Source: Liolophura sinensis
Taxonomy: Eukaryota > Mollusca > Polyplacophora > Chitonida > Chitonidae
NCBI RefSeq assembly: GCF_032854445.1
Contig: NC_088295.1
Coordinates: 22,741,385-22,805,384, forward strand
DNA: 64,000 bases
Reading direction: 5' to 3'
Shown: positions 13,817 to 26,097 of the stretch, piece by piece
Layout: each line of letters opens with the position of its first letter
Position numbering within the stretch: position 1 is the first letter of the stretch
Notes under the pieces: model-generated
What the model saw: the letters and a program-made list of their open reading frames with translations, nothing else
What the model was told of the DNA's origin: nothing
The model's database searches: none
Made by a program: the position numbers and the translations under genes

Positions 13817-15745
13817 ATGGAAGAAGCGAAAACGGGATCCGAGGCAATGGATGCAGCAAATTGTGCAAAGACTCAAGACATGAACGGTACGTTTAACTTA
13901 TATGAACGGTACATATAAAATCTGTAAATAAATAGCACACCAGGCCATACAGACCAGCATGATGTACGAGTTTAGATACCGCTGCTACACATGTACTTTT
14001 ATCCGTAAGTTGTTGTTTAACCTCACATGTATCAATATTTTTATTCGATCATGCACGTGTCATAATACAGTGACATGGGCGCATAACTTAGCTGTTTGAC
14101 TGTAACATATTTTTTAGGCTGTGTATAAGTTGGGTGTGATGAAGGGGTGGAATGGGGCAAGACAACGCCACATGCACATAAATAAATGTTACAACATTCT
14201 GGTTTCAGTTGAATTTGGTAACACATGTCGCGACTCGTAAATAAACATGTCATGTGTGTATGTGTACTTATACCCCTTCGTCACGCTATCCGTGTATACA
14301 ATACAGTGATTTGGCTGATTTATGGTAACAGATTGGCAGATTTTAATATTGGGTATATCACAGAAAAATGCCTATATTGCGTGTTGTTATATTATGTACC
14401 AAGTAATTTATCACACAGATGTGTGGTATTTATTTGACAAACGTTGTGGAGACCTATGTAACGAAGGTCGCTACTTTTCTCTGGGCACTTCGGCTTTCTC
14501 CAGGGTGTTCGGTTTCCTCCAACTTGACCGCCATTATATAAGAAGACGTTTCTTGAGTACAGCTATAAACACAAATCAATCGGGCAAGTAATCAATGTTG
14601 TATCTAAAACATGAATTTCAACAAAGGTTACTTATATATACAACAAATAATGCCTTGCAGGGAATGGTATACAAAGAGGTCCAATCTCAGCCAAGGAACC
14701 TGCAGCCCAGAGTAACAACAACAAACAAGAACTAAAACTGGCTTTTGCAGCACTAGACGTTGATAAAGACGGTGTTTTATCAAAGGTTAGTATATATGTA
14801 TATAAATTTAACAGATATTTTGTTCTTATAGCTGTTGCATGTGTAAACTGATGTGATGTTTACGAAATTCGAAAAGTCTTTAGGTATATGTATATATGAT
14901 ATAGCATACATCCGTGCATGGCCTAGCGTAGTTAGTGTGGTTGCTCGGTACATTGGCCCAAGAGCCTGTCACCAACGCAGTCGCTGTGAATTCAAGTCCA
15001 ACTTATTCTGGCTTCCTCTCCTGTCGTACGTGAGAAGGTCTGTCAGAAACCTGTGGATGGTGGATTTCCCTCGGCCCCTGACCGGTTTCTCACACCTTAT
15101 ATAATGCTGGCCCCCGCGTCGTGTAAGTGAAACGCGTCAACACCAATCAAAAAATAAATGAACAAATAAATATCTGAGGTTGAAGCAAACTCCTGTTAGT
15201 GTCTAAAACATTCTTAAGGCATATTTTAAGAAAATGATCCAAACCTTATATTCATATTCTTTTTTCTGTCATGGTAGGACGAAATGAAGGCGGGTTTCAA
15301 GATGCTGGGGTTTAACGTTAGTGGCCATATGTTGGACGCCATGTTCGAGGAGGCCGACACAGATGGAGATGGCGTCATCAACTTCACAGGTATTTGTTTT
15401 TAATCCCATGTTCCAATGTATTTCCTTATATTCAGTTGGGTAGTGTTTTATGTCATATACTAAACATACTGTGTTCATTGGGGTAGGCAGATGATCTCAT
15501 ATTAAATAGTTTGAGGCACAATTTAAACAAACCTCAATTGTAACATTTTACTTTCTGTATTAACAGAGGCTACACTCGTTCCTGCTATTGAGAATTACAA
15601 TGTAGGCATTCGTATGAATGGCTTTATTGAATTTACTATTGAAAGATTCTATCTTGAGCCTAATATTCTTCAGTTAAAGAAATATGATCTCGTCGCGTAC
15701 ATGGCGGAAATAAACAATTTATGTTACTCTCTTCAAGTTAATTAG
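13817..15745 (+). CDS. Small calcium-binding protein with two EF-hands (calmodulin/troponin C-like)
   Basis: Four exons: 13817-13886, 14661-14785, 15278-15389 and 15567-15745, with intron phases 1, 0, 1 and clean GT/AG borders. The product is about 161 residues. After a polar 45-residue N-terminus come two EF-hands: loop 1 reads DVDKDGVLSKDE and loop 2 DTDGDGVINFTE, both with Asp at 1, 3, 5, Gly at 6 and Glu at 12, so both should bind calcium. The spacing and the linker helices (KAGFKMLGFNVSG) match one lobe of calmodulin. There is no signal peptide, so it is probably cytosolic. The last exon encodes 59 residues without a known motif and ends at TAG 15743-15745; it follows a usable acceptor but is the weakest part. 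ATG 13817 is the first in frame and follows aac. Exons 2-3 are strong, and the exact family member is not determined. Confidence 0.82.
14463..14590 (+). mobile_element. SINE relic (family 1) in intron 1 of the EF-hand gene
   Basis: The order ggcacttcggctttctcc, ggtttcctcc, ccattatataag, then cttgagtacagc and caatcg follows the 3' half of the family 1 SINE in plus orientation, heavily diverged. Confidence 0.5.
14915..15172 (+). mobile_element. Nearly complete SINE (family 1) in intron 2 of the EF-hand gene
   Basis: The tRNA-like head (gcctagcgtagttagtgtgg) is followed by the internal region gtcgctgtgaattcaagtcc, then ggcttcctctcctgtcgtac, ggtctgtcagaaacctgtgg, ccggtttctcacac and an AATAAATGAACAAATAAATA-type tail. 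It matches the 51118-51350 copy in reverse complement. tRNA-derived SINEs are copied by LINE machinery and encode no protein. Confidence 0.85.
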
Positions 15746-18700
15746 AGAGCAGCTGTATTGCACGTGTTTTTCACCAAGCCACCCGTTTGACTGTTTCAGA
15801 ATTTTGTCGGGTAATGTCATTATGACCAACTGCATGGAGATATAAAAACTGACAGGTTCCGTTTGAAATGAATCCCATGTTACAGAAAATACGAATACAG
15901 CGGATTTGGTATTGCCCAGAGTCGACAACAAACGCTTGCATCTTTGTTTCAAAACTTGCATATGCATGTGTCATTCTATACAGTTCATCACGATGAAAAT
16001 GAAACTATTCTATGTGACCTACGGAAACACTTCTTAACCCATACATGAATGACAGGTTCGAAAAGACAAAACGGACTCTTCTTGGCCAAAGGCCGAGTTC
16101 TGTGCAAAAGAGAGAGACAAAGGATTTACGTTTATCACTCACTGGTTTCTGGATGAATGGTTCATTGCAGTTGCATGATCTTTGCATCAAGACGTACGCA
16201 CCTTACACCTGTCTTGGATTGATTCTACAAACACACCACCAAGAGAATGCGTATGGACGAGTTTTGTGGCATTTTCACTAGCAGACCGGAGTCCCTGTAC
16301 GTCCATATAGCAATGGTTCCAGCCAAAGACGGCGCGCATATGTTAAAGGATTCTCAAGAGGAATCCCATGATCGTTTATTGGAAGGGAGTCGAATCCCAC
16401 TGCTCGTCTGTGTCTCTGGTATATCAGTCTGTTTTTTAGCTAAGCTGGAACTTGATATATCGTCTTAATCTCGAAAGACCATCTTGAGCTAAACCTGAAA
16501 CCTGAAAGTTTCACTCCTGAAGTACACCGCCAAAGTGGTGTTACGAATTTGTTTTGCGACAATTTATTTATTTATTTGAATGATGTTTTATGCCGCACTC
16601 AAGAATATTTCACTAATACGACAAAGGCCTGCATTATGGTGGGAGGAAACTGGGCAGAGCCCTTCGGGAAAACTCACGACCATCCGCAGGTTGTTTTGAG
16701 ACAAAGTTCATGTTATATATACAAGTATAGGGCAGTTTCGTGATCGTACATGTGCTTTGCATCATATACATTCTAGCCATGCAATATAAAGCGTTATTGT
16801 AAGTGAAAAAGAAATTGGGTCGTTTCAGCACAAAACTAAAATTTGCAATCAATAGAGCACCTGGGCTGAATCTCAATATTCGACCAGGCCTGCATATAAT
16901 TGTACTCTACTTTGTATATGTGCACGTGTATATGTGCAAATAAAGTGTATTGTAATCCTTAATTATATACTGTGACTAACCTGGGATCAATATGTAGTCT
17001 AGTTAGTTAAAATCCAAAGATGAACTTCACTTACAGTGTATATATTATAAGCCCTTACAGATGTGCTGTGCACATTATAGATAGTGCGCCATCAAGTTAT
17101 GAATGTCCCTTCAACTGACCCATCAGCTTTCGGCTGTGGTTTATTTAAAGTAAATAAATATACCATATAAATTAGCCTCCATCAACAAGGGAGATATTTG
17201 TATTGTTAGACTATCTTGATCAGCCTTGTCACCTGCATATACCACAGGTAGGTGTTATACCGTGTGCGTCTGGTGGACTGAAGTCATACAAACACAGAGG
17301 TCACGCCTCAGCATAGTGTATATAAGGTCATTATTCCAATGCATAGGTTACTATAGTTCCTCAGATTTACTGGCCACCTGACCCATATATGTCAGTTTGT
17401 CACAGTTCAAGATTTACAAGTTAAGCCGCACGAAAAGGCATCTAATATTATCGACTGTATACAGAAATAAACGTTGTGACACCTCTCCTGTCCATCCACC
17501 AGTGATACATTATATAGGGCTATACACCGACCACACCCCCTACGTCTTAAAGCCCATATAACTTGTCGATTTTGGACATAATCTGAATTAAAATAACCAT
17601 ACAGTTAATTCAATTTTGGGGTTTGGCATGTATATATTTTTGTTTTTAAGTATAGCTCTCTTCAGGAAGACGTGCTTCCAATACATGCTTTTCTTCAAGG
17701 TTTTTTTTTATAATTTTAATTTCTGATAACCTGTTACCAAATAGCAGAGCAAGGAAATTGACAAAATAGCACCAAAAGTGAACACAATATGCAATCAGTT
17801 ACAATGAAGTCACCTACCAAGTTTCGATTCAGTACAGTGAACAGCTTTGGGTAAAAGTCTGGAAATTAGTTCACATTTAGACAAATGCAGTTATAACTGC
17901 ATTGAAATTTATCTTTAAGTCGTCATGGTGAAGCAAGATGGCACTGAAAAACAGTTTAAAGTATTTGTGTACAAAAGAAGTATAGTACAGAAATATTTTT
18001 GTTGAAAATAGACAATACGGGCCGACACGGGCTGAATCTGCAACTTGAAGCCATGTACCTACATATAGTTTCCATTCAGAAGGATGAACCGTTTTGATAA
18101 AGAAAAAGTACAGCTTCCGGAAAAAAAAACACGGTATCTTATACATAAGAATGACATTATCATGAATATAAATAAAGACTCATTATCTTTCACAGGAGTC
18201 ATTGTATTTCAACAGTCAAGGCATAACTTTAGATCAATTTCTCATTTATAGATGGAGAGGCATAACAATTTATATATTTGTTCCATTTGAGTTTAACGAT
18301 GCACTCAAGAATATTTCATTTAAAATGTGGTGGTCTGTTTTATTGGCGTATACTGTCAACCTTTAGCAAGTAACTCACAGACTTATCCACACGAGAGATG
18401 TCGAAGTATGTCGAATTGGTATTAAGCAAGTGATTTCCAATGAAATTCATGTGAGATTGACTTATAGGCAACTCTACCCGTGAACCATGGTCTATTTAGA
18501 GCTTGAGTTATTCTTGGCCGAAACAAGATTGTAGGATAACTGTTGGGAGGCTAATGATCATCAGAGTATGATCTTCTTCAGATGTAAAATGACGAAATTC
18601 TTTGTTTAGACAGAAAGCTGCACAGTTTGGACGTTGTATACAGACACTGACACAACGTGCAGGTATTAACAAACTCCAATGTTTTCATGATCTGAATTGC

Positions 18701-19524
18701 ATTTGTATTTCAAACAGGTATACATCTTACAAACTCTTACCTTGAGACTAATCTGACAAACACATAGCAAGCTTTATACACAATATTTAGAGCAGTAATT
18801 TCGCAGATATGTTTACTGTACATGACCACAAGCCATCATTTATGGCAGAACTGAATACTTAACAGTTTTGACCTGTACAGCAAATCAGACAGATGCTGTA
18901 CAGGTACTGAAACAGGTACTAAAAATAGCTCTATCCATAGTTTTTCTATCCATAGATTTATAAGATTTAAAATTAGTGAGACTACTGTACAGTGTCAATA
19001 ATTAAACTAAAGTCCATGTGTTGCTAGGTGACAAGCCCTCATCAGGCAAATAAATGTAGTCGGAATATTATTTACCATGGGAATAACTCTGCTAATATTT
19101 TAGATCAATGTTGTCATGAAATACTAATATGCTCTCCTTACTTTACTGAACTAAGGGTTTTGTATTAATTCTGTTACATGTAAAAAGCTGCCAAATCGGA
19201 AATGTCACCAAAATTAGAGGAGAATGATTAATGACTTTGATTTTCTCCATTTCATACTTTTCCGTGTGATCTTACCCACAAGTAGTTCCACAAAAATAAA
19301 ACCATGTCTGTAAGAAGGCAAATACTTGTTATATAAGTAATTCTACAAAGCATAATATATCTCACACAAAGATTGAAGTTACAGCTCTAAAATACAGCTC
19401 TGTTGGCTACCAGGATTCAGCCTGTGCAAAAGGAGTAAACAACAGCAATGACCTGAATGCACTTTTCATCAATAATGTGTTGTTGTGGGTCATTTTTGGA
19501 AAGTAAAAGGTACATGTACTCGTA
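15746..19524. other. Intergenic between the EF-hand gene and COX10
   Basis: No supported exon. It holds a truncated SINE at 16558-16695, a ~30-base SINE scrap near 18295-18322 and AT-rich sequence. The short open frames show no domain. Confidence 0.5.
16558..16695 (-). mobile_element. Truncated SINE (family 1)
   Basis: The tail region reads as tttatttatttgaatgatgt, tgccgcactcaagaatattt, tatggtgggaggaaactggg, then cgaccatccgcaggttg. The tRNA-like head is absent. Confidence 0.85.
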
Positions 19525-19530
19525 TTTATT
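19525..19530 (-). other. Candidate COX10 poly(A) signal
   Basis: TTTATT on the plus strand reads AATAAA on the minus strand, about 260 bases past the COX10 stop codon. Another AATAAA-like word lies nearer the stop, so the site actually used is unknown. Confidence 0.35.
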
Positions 19531-19789
19531 TTTTTATACATCATTGTATGACAAATACACCACCTGTTAAAGGTGACCAGTACAAATCATTTCATGAGAC
19601 CATACATGAGCTAAATACATCATGGAATAAAATCTAGCAACCTGTTTCAAATAAATTAAGTTTAACATGGCAAACAAAGTTTTAAATGTGAATAGTGTTG
19701 CTTTGGTAGTAAGCAAGTTCTCTCTAACACAGAGTCTACTAAAATATATACACATTTCACACACATTAAAATCAGACTACGAACAGGTA

Positions 19790-22700
19790 CTATGATGTCC
19801 TCTGATCTATCCCACAACTACCAGAATGTAAGCTGGAGTGGCAGTTGTCGGTTTCCTGAGACATGCCTACTGCCGCCACCTCTGGCTGACCAGAGACATT
19901 AGACTTCTCCCCAAAGCCTTTCTTACTGATAAGCATGAGCATCAGTAGGGCGGGAATATGGACAAGACTGAACCGAAACAGTTTCCTTGATGTCTTGCTG
20001 TCTCCATCACGGTAAAATCTCCAGCCCAAGTAAGAGAGGTATGCATTCAACGGGAGAGAATCCACAGCAAATGTCCATGTTGTGACTCCCATAACTGGAG
20101 CTAAGGAACAAAGTGCGATCAAACCCACACAGTACCTGAAGGCTACACGTTTACAGAGGTTAGGGTTCACCACCGACATCATCCGGTATCCTCCTCGAGA
20201 GTAGTCAGGTCGCAAATTCCAGCTAAGGGCGTTAAAATGAGGAAACTGCCAGGCATAAAGGATAGCACCCAACAGTAGGGCACCTAAAGAGCAAAAGAAG
20301 AAATTTACACTTGTAATTCTTTCATATATCTGGGGGCTAGTTTATACACCAATGTCAAAACATTTGCATCTTAAAAACAGGGTTAAACGCTAACAATCAA
20401 GATAGTCTGAGCTGCTGTCTTAAATTGTGAAAAAGCCTACCCTCTATTAAATCGACGTCAAATATCATATAACAACAAAAACTTTCTAGTTTCCACATAT
20501 GCCTTGTGTGATTTTATGCAAGAAGTAACCCTCAGCTGACATACAGCCTTAAATCAGACTAATCAAGTACTTTCAAACACTCTTGATCTCATATCAGCAC
20601 AACTGCCTTGCTCAATGTCATATATGCCTGAATCTACGTCAACTGAGGAGTATTATCACCTTGCATCGAGCAAATTTTAGAGATATATTGAATACTTCAA
20701 TCTTGTTTCTCCTTGCACTGGACTAACACTTAAAAAATTTCCTTTACAAGACAGCAGTCAAACATCAGTATATGAAACCTGACAATGCTTACAGGAAACC
20801 ACTGCACCATTTTATGTACCTAACAAATTTCCTGACTTAAGGCAGTGGCAGAAGCCTCTTAAGATGGAACTGAGCTTGTACAAAGGGAGGTAACTCTCAC
20901 CTGGATCAAGTGTTCCTGCACAGGCTGTCCAGCCCATGACAGGTGGTACAGCTCCAACCACTGAGCCCACCCAGGTGTTAGCTATGCTCACTCTTTTCAT
21001 GGGGGTGTATGCCATAGTGTACAGGAGGAGATTACATGCTCCCAAACCTGCTGTCAATGGATTCACTCCTACTGCCAAAATTGATAAACCCAAAGATCCT
21101 GACACTGCTGCAAACATCACAGCATGTAATGGACTGAAAAAAAAAACCAATGAAAACAAAAATAAGTCACACATTTATTTAAGTGATTGTTGTTTTATGA
21201 ATTTATGCTGTCCTTAAACTCTGATTCTGAGAAGAGCAATCAAAGAGGAGCATTACTTAACTGAGCACCTAGTTCTCCAATTTTTAAGCATCTGTCAAGG
21301 TCCTCAGCTCTACAACTTTATTATAAAACCCACTGATATTCACAACTCAAACCACTAGAACATGTGACTTGTGCATTATGACTACCCCACTATTTCCAAT
21401 GGGGCTATGAAATCTTCTGACTTTCCTGAGGCTTGAACAGGTTCATGGAACACCAGGAGCATGAACTGAGTGACACAAGAACTAGATGCTGAGCTAACTG
21501 TTATTCATGGTTCACTCGCAAACTTTCTCCCGTGCATGTGTGTCACCACCACACACTCTGTGCCATTTGCTGATTTCTCCAAAAGGTCATCGTTTATGAT
21601 GTCTGCCAAAACCACCATTGCAGTCTCTGCATGGACAGAAACTTTCACACCACCAAGGCATATGGCAAGATTTTGGGTGAAAGGTAAGAAATATCAAGTA
21701 TGCTGGATATTTTCCTCATGGCCTCTTGTGCCATCACAAGCTTAAGTTGCGCATGCATGGAGGCATATCTGCTGAGCATTTGGGGACAAGAGATCTGCAG
21801 CTAGCCCTCATGTTTGCCTAGCTTAAGTCTTCCTCGTTCATCCTACTCTAACAACTGGGCAAACTGTATCACAATGTCACCTTGCATCATAAGACAAGTG
21901 TAAAGGTGTGGGGTGGGTCACATGTCAGCCAAACATGTCTGCCTAATTAAGTCCACCTACAACACTTTGCAATTTACAATTCACCAAGAGAAAATTAATT
22001 CAGTTTTCAATATTATTATTCCCCTTTTCCTAAAAAGGAGTTACACTATGAACTATACCTGAGAACACCAGTTACCAGAAGTCTGTTCTTCGTTCGATTC
22101 ATCTGTGAGTCATAAGGTACTTCAAGAAACTGTTCAAAGGAAATTATTATAATATTACAACAATCCATACACTGTCAAGTAAAATTGTTAGGTCAGATGT
22201 AAATGTAAGTTTATAAATCTACATGATTTATACAGTCTTGAAAAAATTAATTACGGCACACTCTCCAAAATGCACACCTGTATTTGCCTCTTAAGTACTT
22301 TAATTCCTCAACCTTTTCACATATGAAAGGGCAACATTCAGTGCAATTTATACACATTTTTAATTTGATTTTAGAGACAAAACTACATTAGTTGGATTTG
22401 CCAGTTTCAGGGCTTCACAAAAAGTATAATTTTATCAGATAACTCAGATTAATGCTTTCAGAATATGCTTGAATAAACACCTTACAAACGTGCGAAAAGG
22501 TTGAAGAATTACAGCAGTAAGACTAGCTTGTTTCTACAATACTCACTAACATTTGTTTAACATTAATTTGAAGAGATCAGAGAAATCAGAAATATTGTGA
22601 ACAAGAAAGTACATGAATTTACATATTAACACAAACTTAATGGGCAGAAAAAGAAAAAAAATCAATGATATTTCTCTAAGTGTCTTACCTGATTAATGGA

Positions 22701-23850
22701 ATTTGCTGCACATGAAGTAAGGCCTGTTCCCACTGAGCAGAGAACAAAAGGGACAAAGCTAAAGGCACAGGGAGCCATTGCATAGCCAGCCATTGTTGTA
22801 ACCACAACCAAACCTAAAACATACAAGGAACATGCATGTAAATACAATGTTAATATCATCACAAAGTTATGTTTATTTTCAAATTGTGTTTATAAATATG
22901 TGTACAGATTTATGTTAAAGTGGTAACAAATGTGCTTATTTCTTTGGTGCTTTTGACATACACAAAATCAGACACTTACAAGACAGAGGCTGGGGTGGTA
23001 GGGATGTAATATGGCAAAACTGCCAAAATAAACAGAAGTGGACAAAAATATATGATAATCTTCACAATACATTTTCCTGCTAAGAAGATTTTAATGTCTG
23101 GCCACCAAGATGTATTCCATGGTCAGTACTAGATAACAAATGTAAGAATTCATATATGCATTAATGTGATTGATGATTTGTCTTGTATTCAGGAATGCCT
23201 ACACATGCTCACAGTTATGCTGACAATGACTGACTTGTGTAGCCAATTCTAATGTTTGTTGAAGCCCTGTCTTGCACTAATATTGCATGCACATCTTCAT
23301 ATCATAATCACACTTCTAACTTCTAAGTTAGTGTATATTTATTACCTGTAAGTCTAATCTTCGAAAGCTTCATGTAGTACTTAGGCAATTTCTTCACATC
23401 AATTTGCTGGGATTTCCACATCAATTCTTCTATGCTTTCCAATTCTGTCTTTGGTTCCTCACCAGAAGATGTGTTTGTTTTGGAAGGCTTTTCCAAAGAA
23501 ATGAGCTGATTTGAATATGGTAGATACACAGACAAAGGCTCTGCCTTTTCATCAACTCTAAAGTCTATCAATGAGCCAGTTTTTCTGATAAATAATGTTG
23601 CTTTGTCAATGTCTGCTGAAACACCTGATGCATGCTTTAAAATTTCTGCCATGTCTGTACTTGAGTTATCTGCCCTTCCTAAAATTCCTGACTTCTTTTT
23701 GCAGTCTGGCTCTGTGAAAGTATCTGCTGCTGGTTCGGCTTCCAAGCGCTCATTTGTTGTGCTGCTTGTTTCCTCTGTTGTATTTGGTATTACTGTTGAA
23801 GTCATAGGTGCTGCTTGAGCTGCTGCCTTAGCCTCAACCTTGGATGAAAA
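19790..23850 (-). CDS. COX10: Protoheme IX farnesyltransferase, mitochondrial (COX10)
   Basis: COX10 farnesylates haem B to haem O, the first step to the haem A of cytochrome c oxidase, in the inner mitochondrial membrane. Coding exons on the minus strand are 23850-23346, 22813-22689, 22129-22059, 21133-20901 and 20283-19790; their phases join without a break and encode 475 residues plus TAG. They show the UbiA-family pattern: [20 protein letters not shown] (the prenyl-diphosphate/Mg binding motif with D and NRTKNR), then [36 protein letters not shown] and [12 protein letters not shown], with several hydrophobic helices. The match to animal COX10 is continuous from LSKIRLTG to the C-terminus. 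The 168 residues of the first listed exon are mostly Ser/Thr/Glu/Lys-rich and poorly conserved, as usual for this region. The exon starts in phase 0, so at least one upstream exon holding the start and targeting peptide is needed (see 24903-24957). Confidence 0.96.
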
Positions 23851-24339
23851 CTGGAAGAGATGCATACATGTATTTCAGGTTAGGCAGTGGACACGGCATA
23901 CTACATGTATAAGACTGCAAATTATTGAGGTTATAATTACCATTACAGATTGGATATTGTTCAATTTACCAAAACTATGCAATCACTTTTTATACTACAA
24001 CATATACCTTCACACTCAGTGAAGAAAAAAACCCCATAAATGTCAGAATGTCAACTTAAATAGGGAGGGAGTTCATCTAGCTCACTGTATTAAGTTTGAG
24101 GTAGGCCAGGATTTCAATGCAAACTATTCAATAGTCCTCAAAATGCTTTGAGGCATGAAGACCTATAGACTGAAGTTATAATGAATAAAACAGAAGCGGC
24201 CACCTCAGAAGTTGTAATGGCCGAAACTATTCCGATGGACTCTTACGTGTGTACATAAGTTAGTTCAGTATCCATGGAAACAGTTGCTGGTAAGTATGTA
24301 TGTATGCTTGGGGTTTAATGTTAAACTTGACAATTTTTC

Positions 24340-24575
24340 AGTCATATGACGACAAGGAGTCATTAGGTGTGTGTAGCAATATTATGTCTTCTTGTGGCAG
24401 GGTGAGTCCAGGCCACCAAAGTGCTGCCACCACTGGAGTATCATGCTGAAGACACATAACATGACACTCTAGCTTGTCACACATTATACTGACACTGGGC
24501 CACCAGTCATGTTTCCATGCTCTAACCTCTCAGGACTGAGTGCTAAGTGATGCGGTAGCAAGTACCATTTTAAAA
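24340..24575 (-). mobile_element. SINE-like repeat (family 2), upstream of COX10 exon 3
   Basis: It shares ordered words with the copy at 49045-49345: aggtgtgt, cacactgg-type spacer, gacactgggccaccagtcatg, ctaacctctcaggactgagtgct, then gcaagtacc and agtct.tg.tatg. The tRNA-like head is not preserved in this copy. Confidence 0.65.
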
Positions 24576-24714
24576 GTCTATGATATGATCCAACTTGGGT
24601 TTGAGTTTAAAGAATGATACAGTATTTAAGATTTATACTCACTGTGATTTCAGCTATAACCAGTTAATTTAGATATGATAACTTCAGTAAAAACATGGTA
24701 GGTCTAAAGAAACA

Positions 24715-25430
24715 ATTTACTAAGAGTATAGTTGCAGAATGTAACTCTCTGTGTCAAGCAACACAAAGTGATGGGAGAGTTACGGGAAATAACTGCGTCT
24801 AATGTGTCGCGTCAACGTCACATTTACGACATCTTCACACACATGTTAAATCTTCCCTAGCATAAATCGATGTTAACTGAATGGTCCTAACAATTAGCTA
24901 ACCTGTTCTGAGTCTCGCGATCCATGACAACCACACAAATTCACAAAATAAATACATTTTCAGACACTGCACCCATTGTGGCCCCCACCTTGTTCTGATA
25001 GTCGTACATACAAGTCACGTGATCGATGTGAGTGCACAGAAAAAATAAGGTCGTAAAAGGGAGACAATACCTATGCCAATCATTACAGAAACACTGGGCA
25101 AGTCTAGTTGCCCATTTGGCTGGTTCACTCCCCCCTTTCGTCAGATGGCGCTAATCATTTCAGCCTCGTTCGTTCTCTGAAGTGGTTAAAATGGTGACAG
25201 ACAGCTTATGGACACAGTGGGTGCAGCCTCTGAAAATATGTTTATTTTGTGAATTTGTGTGGTTGTCATGAATCATTTTTGGTTCGGCAAGATTCAAAAC
25301 AGGTTAGTTGATAACTGCTGACAATGATTTATGCCAGGGAAGATTTAATGCGCTTGTAGACTTTGTGTTGATCGATACAGTTACATTAGTTACATTCTGC
25401 AACTAACCAAGAGTATAGTACACAGAAACT
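24715..25430. repeat. Inverted duplication between COX10 and RPP21
   Basis: The left arm (about 24715-24985, read on the minus strand) and right arm (about 25213-25430, plus strand) share ggtgcag.tctgaaaat, tttattttgtgaatttgtgt, ggttgtcatg, aaacaggttag, gatttatgc.aggg, agatttaa, ctttgtgttg and gttacattctgcaact in the same order, with small gaps. The spacer of about 230 bases lies between them. Both arms keep the AACAG/gttag splice donor. The region is the divergent 5' flank of COX10 (minus) and RPP21 (plus). Confidence 0.88.
24903..24957 (-). CDS. COX10: Candidate first coding exon of COX10
   Basis: On the minus strand ATG at 24957-24955 opens 18 codons (MYLFCEFVWLSWIARLRT) that end in phase 1 at a good donor, AACAG/gttagc. 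The peptide is hydrophobic with two arginines and lacks acidic residues except one Glu, which is compatible with a mitochondrial presequence. Joining directly to the exon at 23850 would break the frame, so an exon between them (phase 1 to 0) would still be missing; I could not find it. Alternatively this is a non-coding 5' exon. The same block occurs inverted at about 25213-25430, where the corresponding frame is broken. Confidence 0.3.
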
Positions 25431-26097
25431 GGGCAAATACCTGGCACATGAGTGAGCACCTAAACGGCCTTTCCTTCGCTCCAAGTGAACACTTTGTGCC
25501 CAGTGGTGAATTCCTACTGGTATGCAGCCTAAAATAAAATGTCACCTTTTGTGCATTATACATAACAACTGTATGGCACATTTTGTACATCGTTCCTGAA
25601 CTGACGTCCTGCTCCTAGTCTCCGTTGGCAATTATGGCATTTAGCTAGGCCTAAATAAAGTAGCAGTGATCAGACATCTTTCCTAAATAAAATAACCTTG
25701 TTACACACAATTACTGGTTCAGATGTCAGTGCTGGTGGAAGTACGTCCGTCAGACCTTGAGTCGCACGTACGCTGTCAACACAATATCTTTCATAACATG
25801 TGCCACCGTTGTTGTTGCACTATATTTTTGCATTTTGCTTCAAATCAATCGATTACAACAGCTCCGTTGAGCATTGTTCCGATTTCGTCTTGACTCAAGA
25901 ACTTTACGCCTCATGTCTGTCATTCAGTACCGATATCGTGTGCTATAACCATTTGACCCCTACAGCCACTGATGTCCGGCAAATGCGGCAATACCATGTT
26001 TGTTAACCATGCGCATAAGTTATCGCGCGCACACGTGGTGCTTACTTCCTGTGTAAACTGACAACTTGTCAGGTCTCATAGTTCTAAGTGGAAAGAA

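Noticed and set aside
13131-13818. Open frames of 115-186 residues on both strands in the 54-bp repeat
   Set aside because: They exist only because the unit is 18 codons long; four overlapping frames on both strands cannot all be genes and none has domain content.
24190-24300. Segment with ATGGCC and a good plus-strand donor (gctggtaagtat), considered as an exon
   Set aside because: The frame closes after a few codons and it lies in the COX10 upstream intron on the opposite strand.
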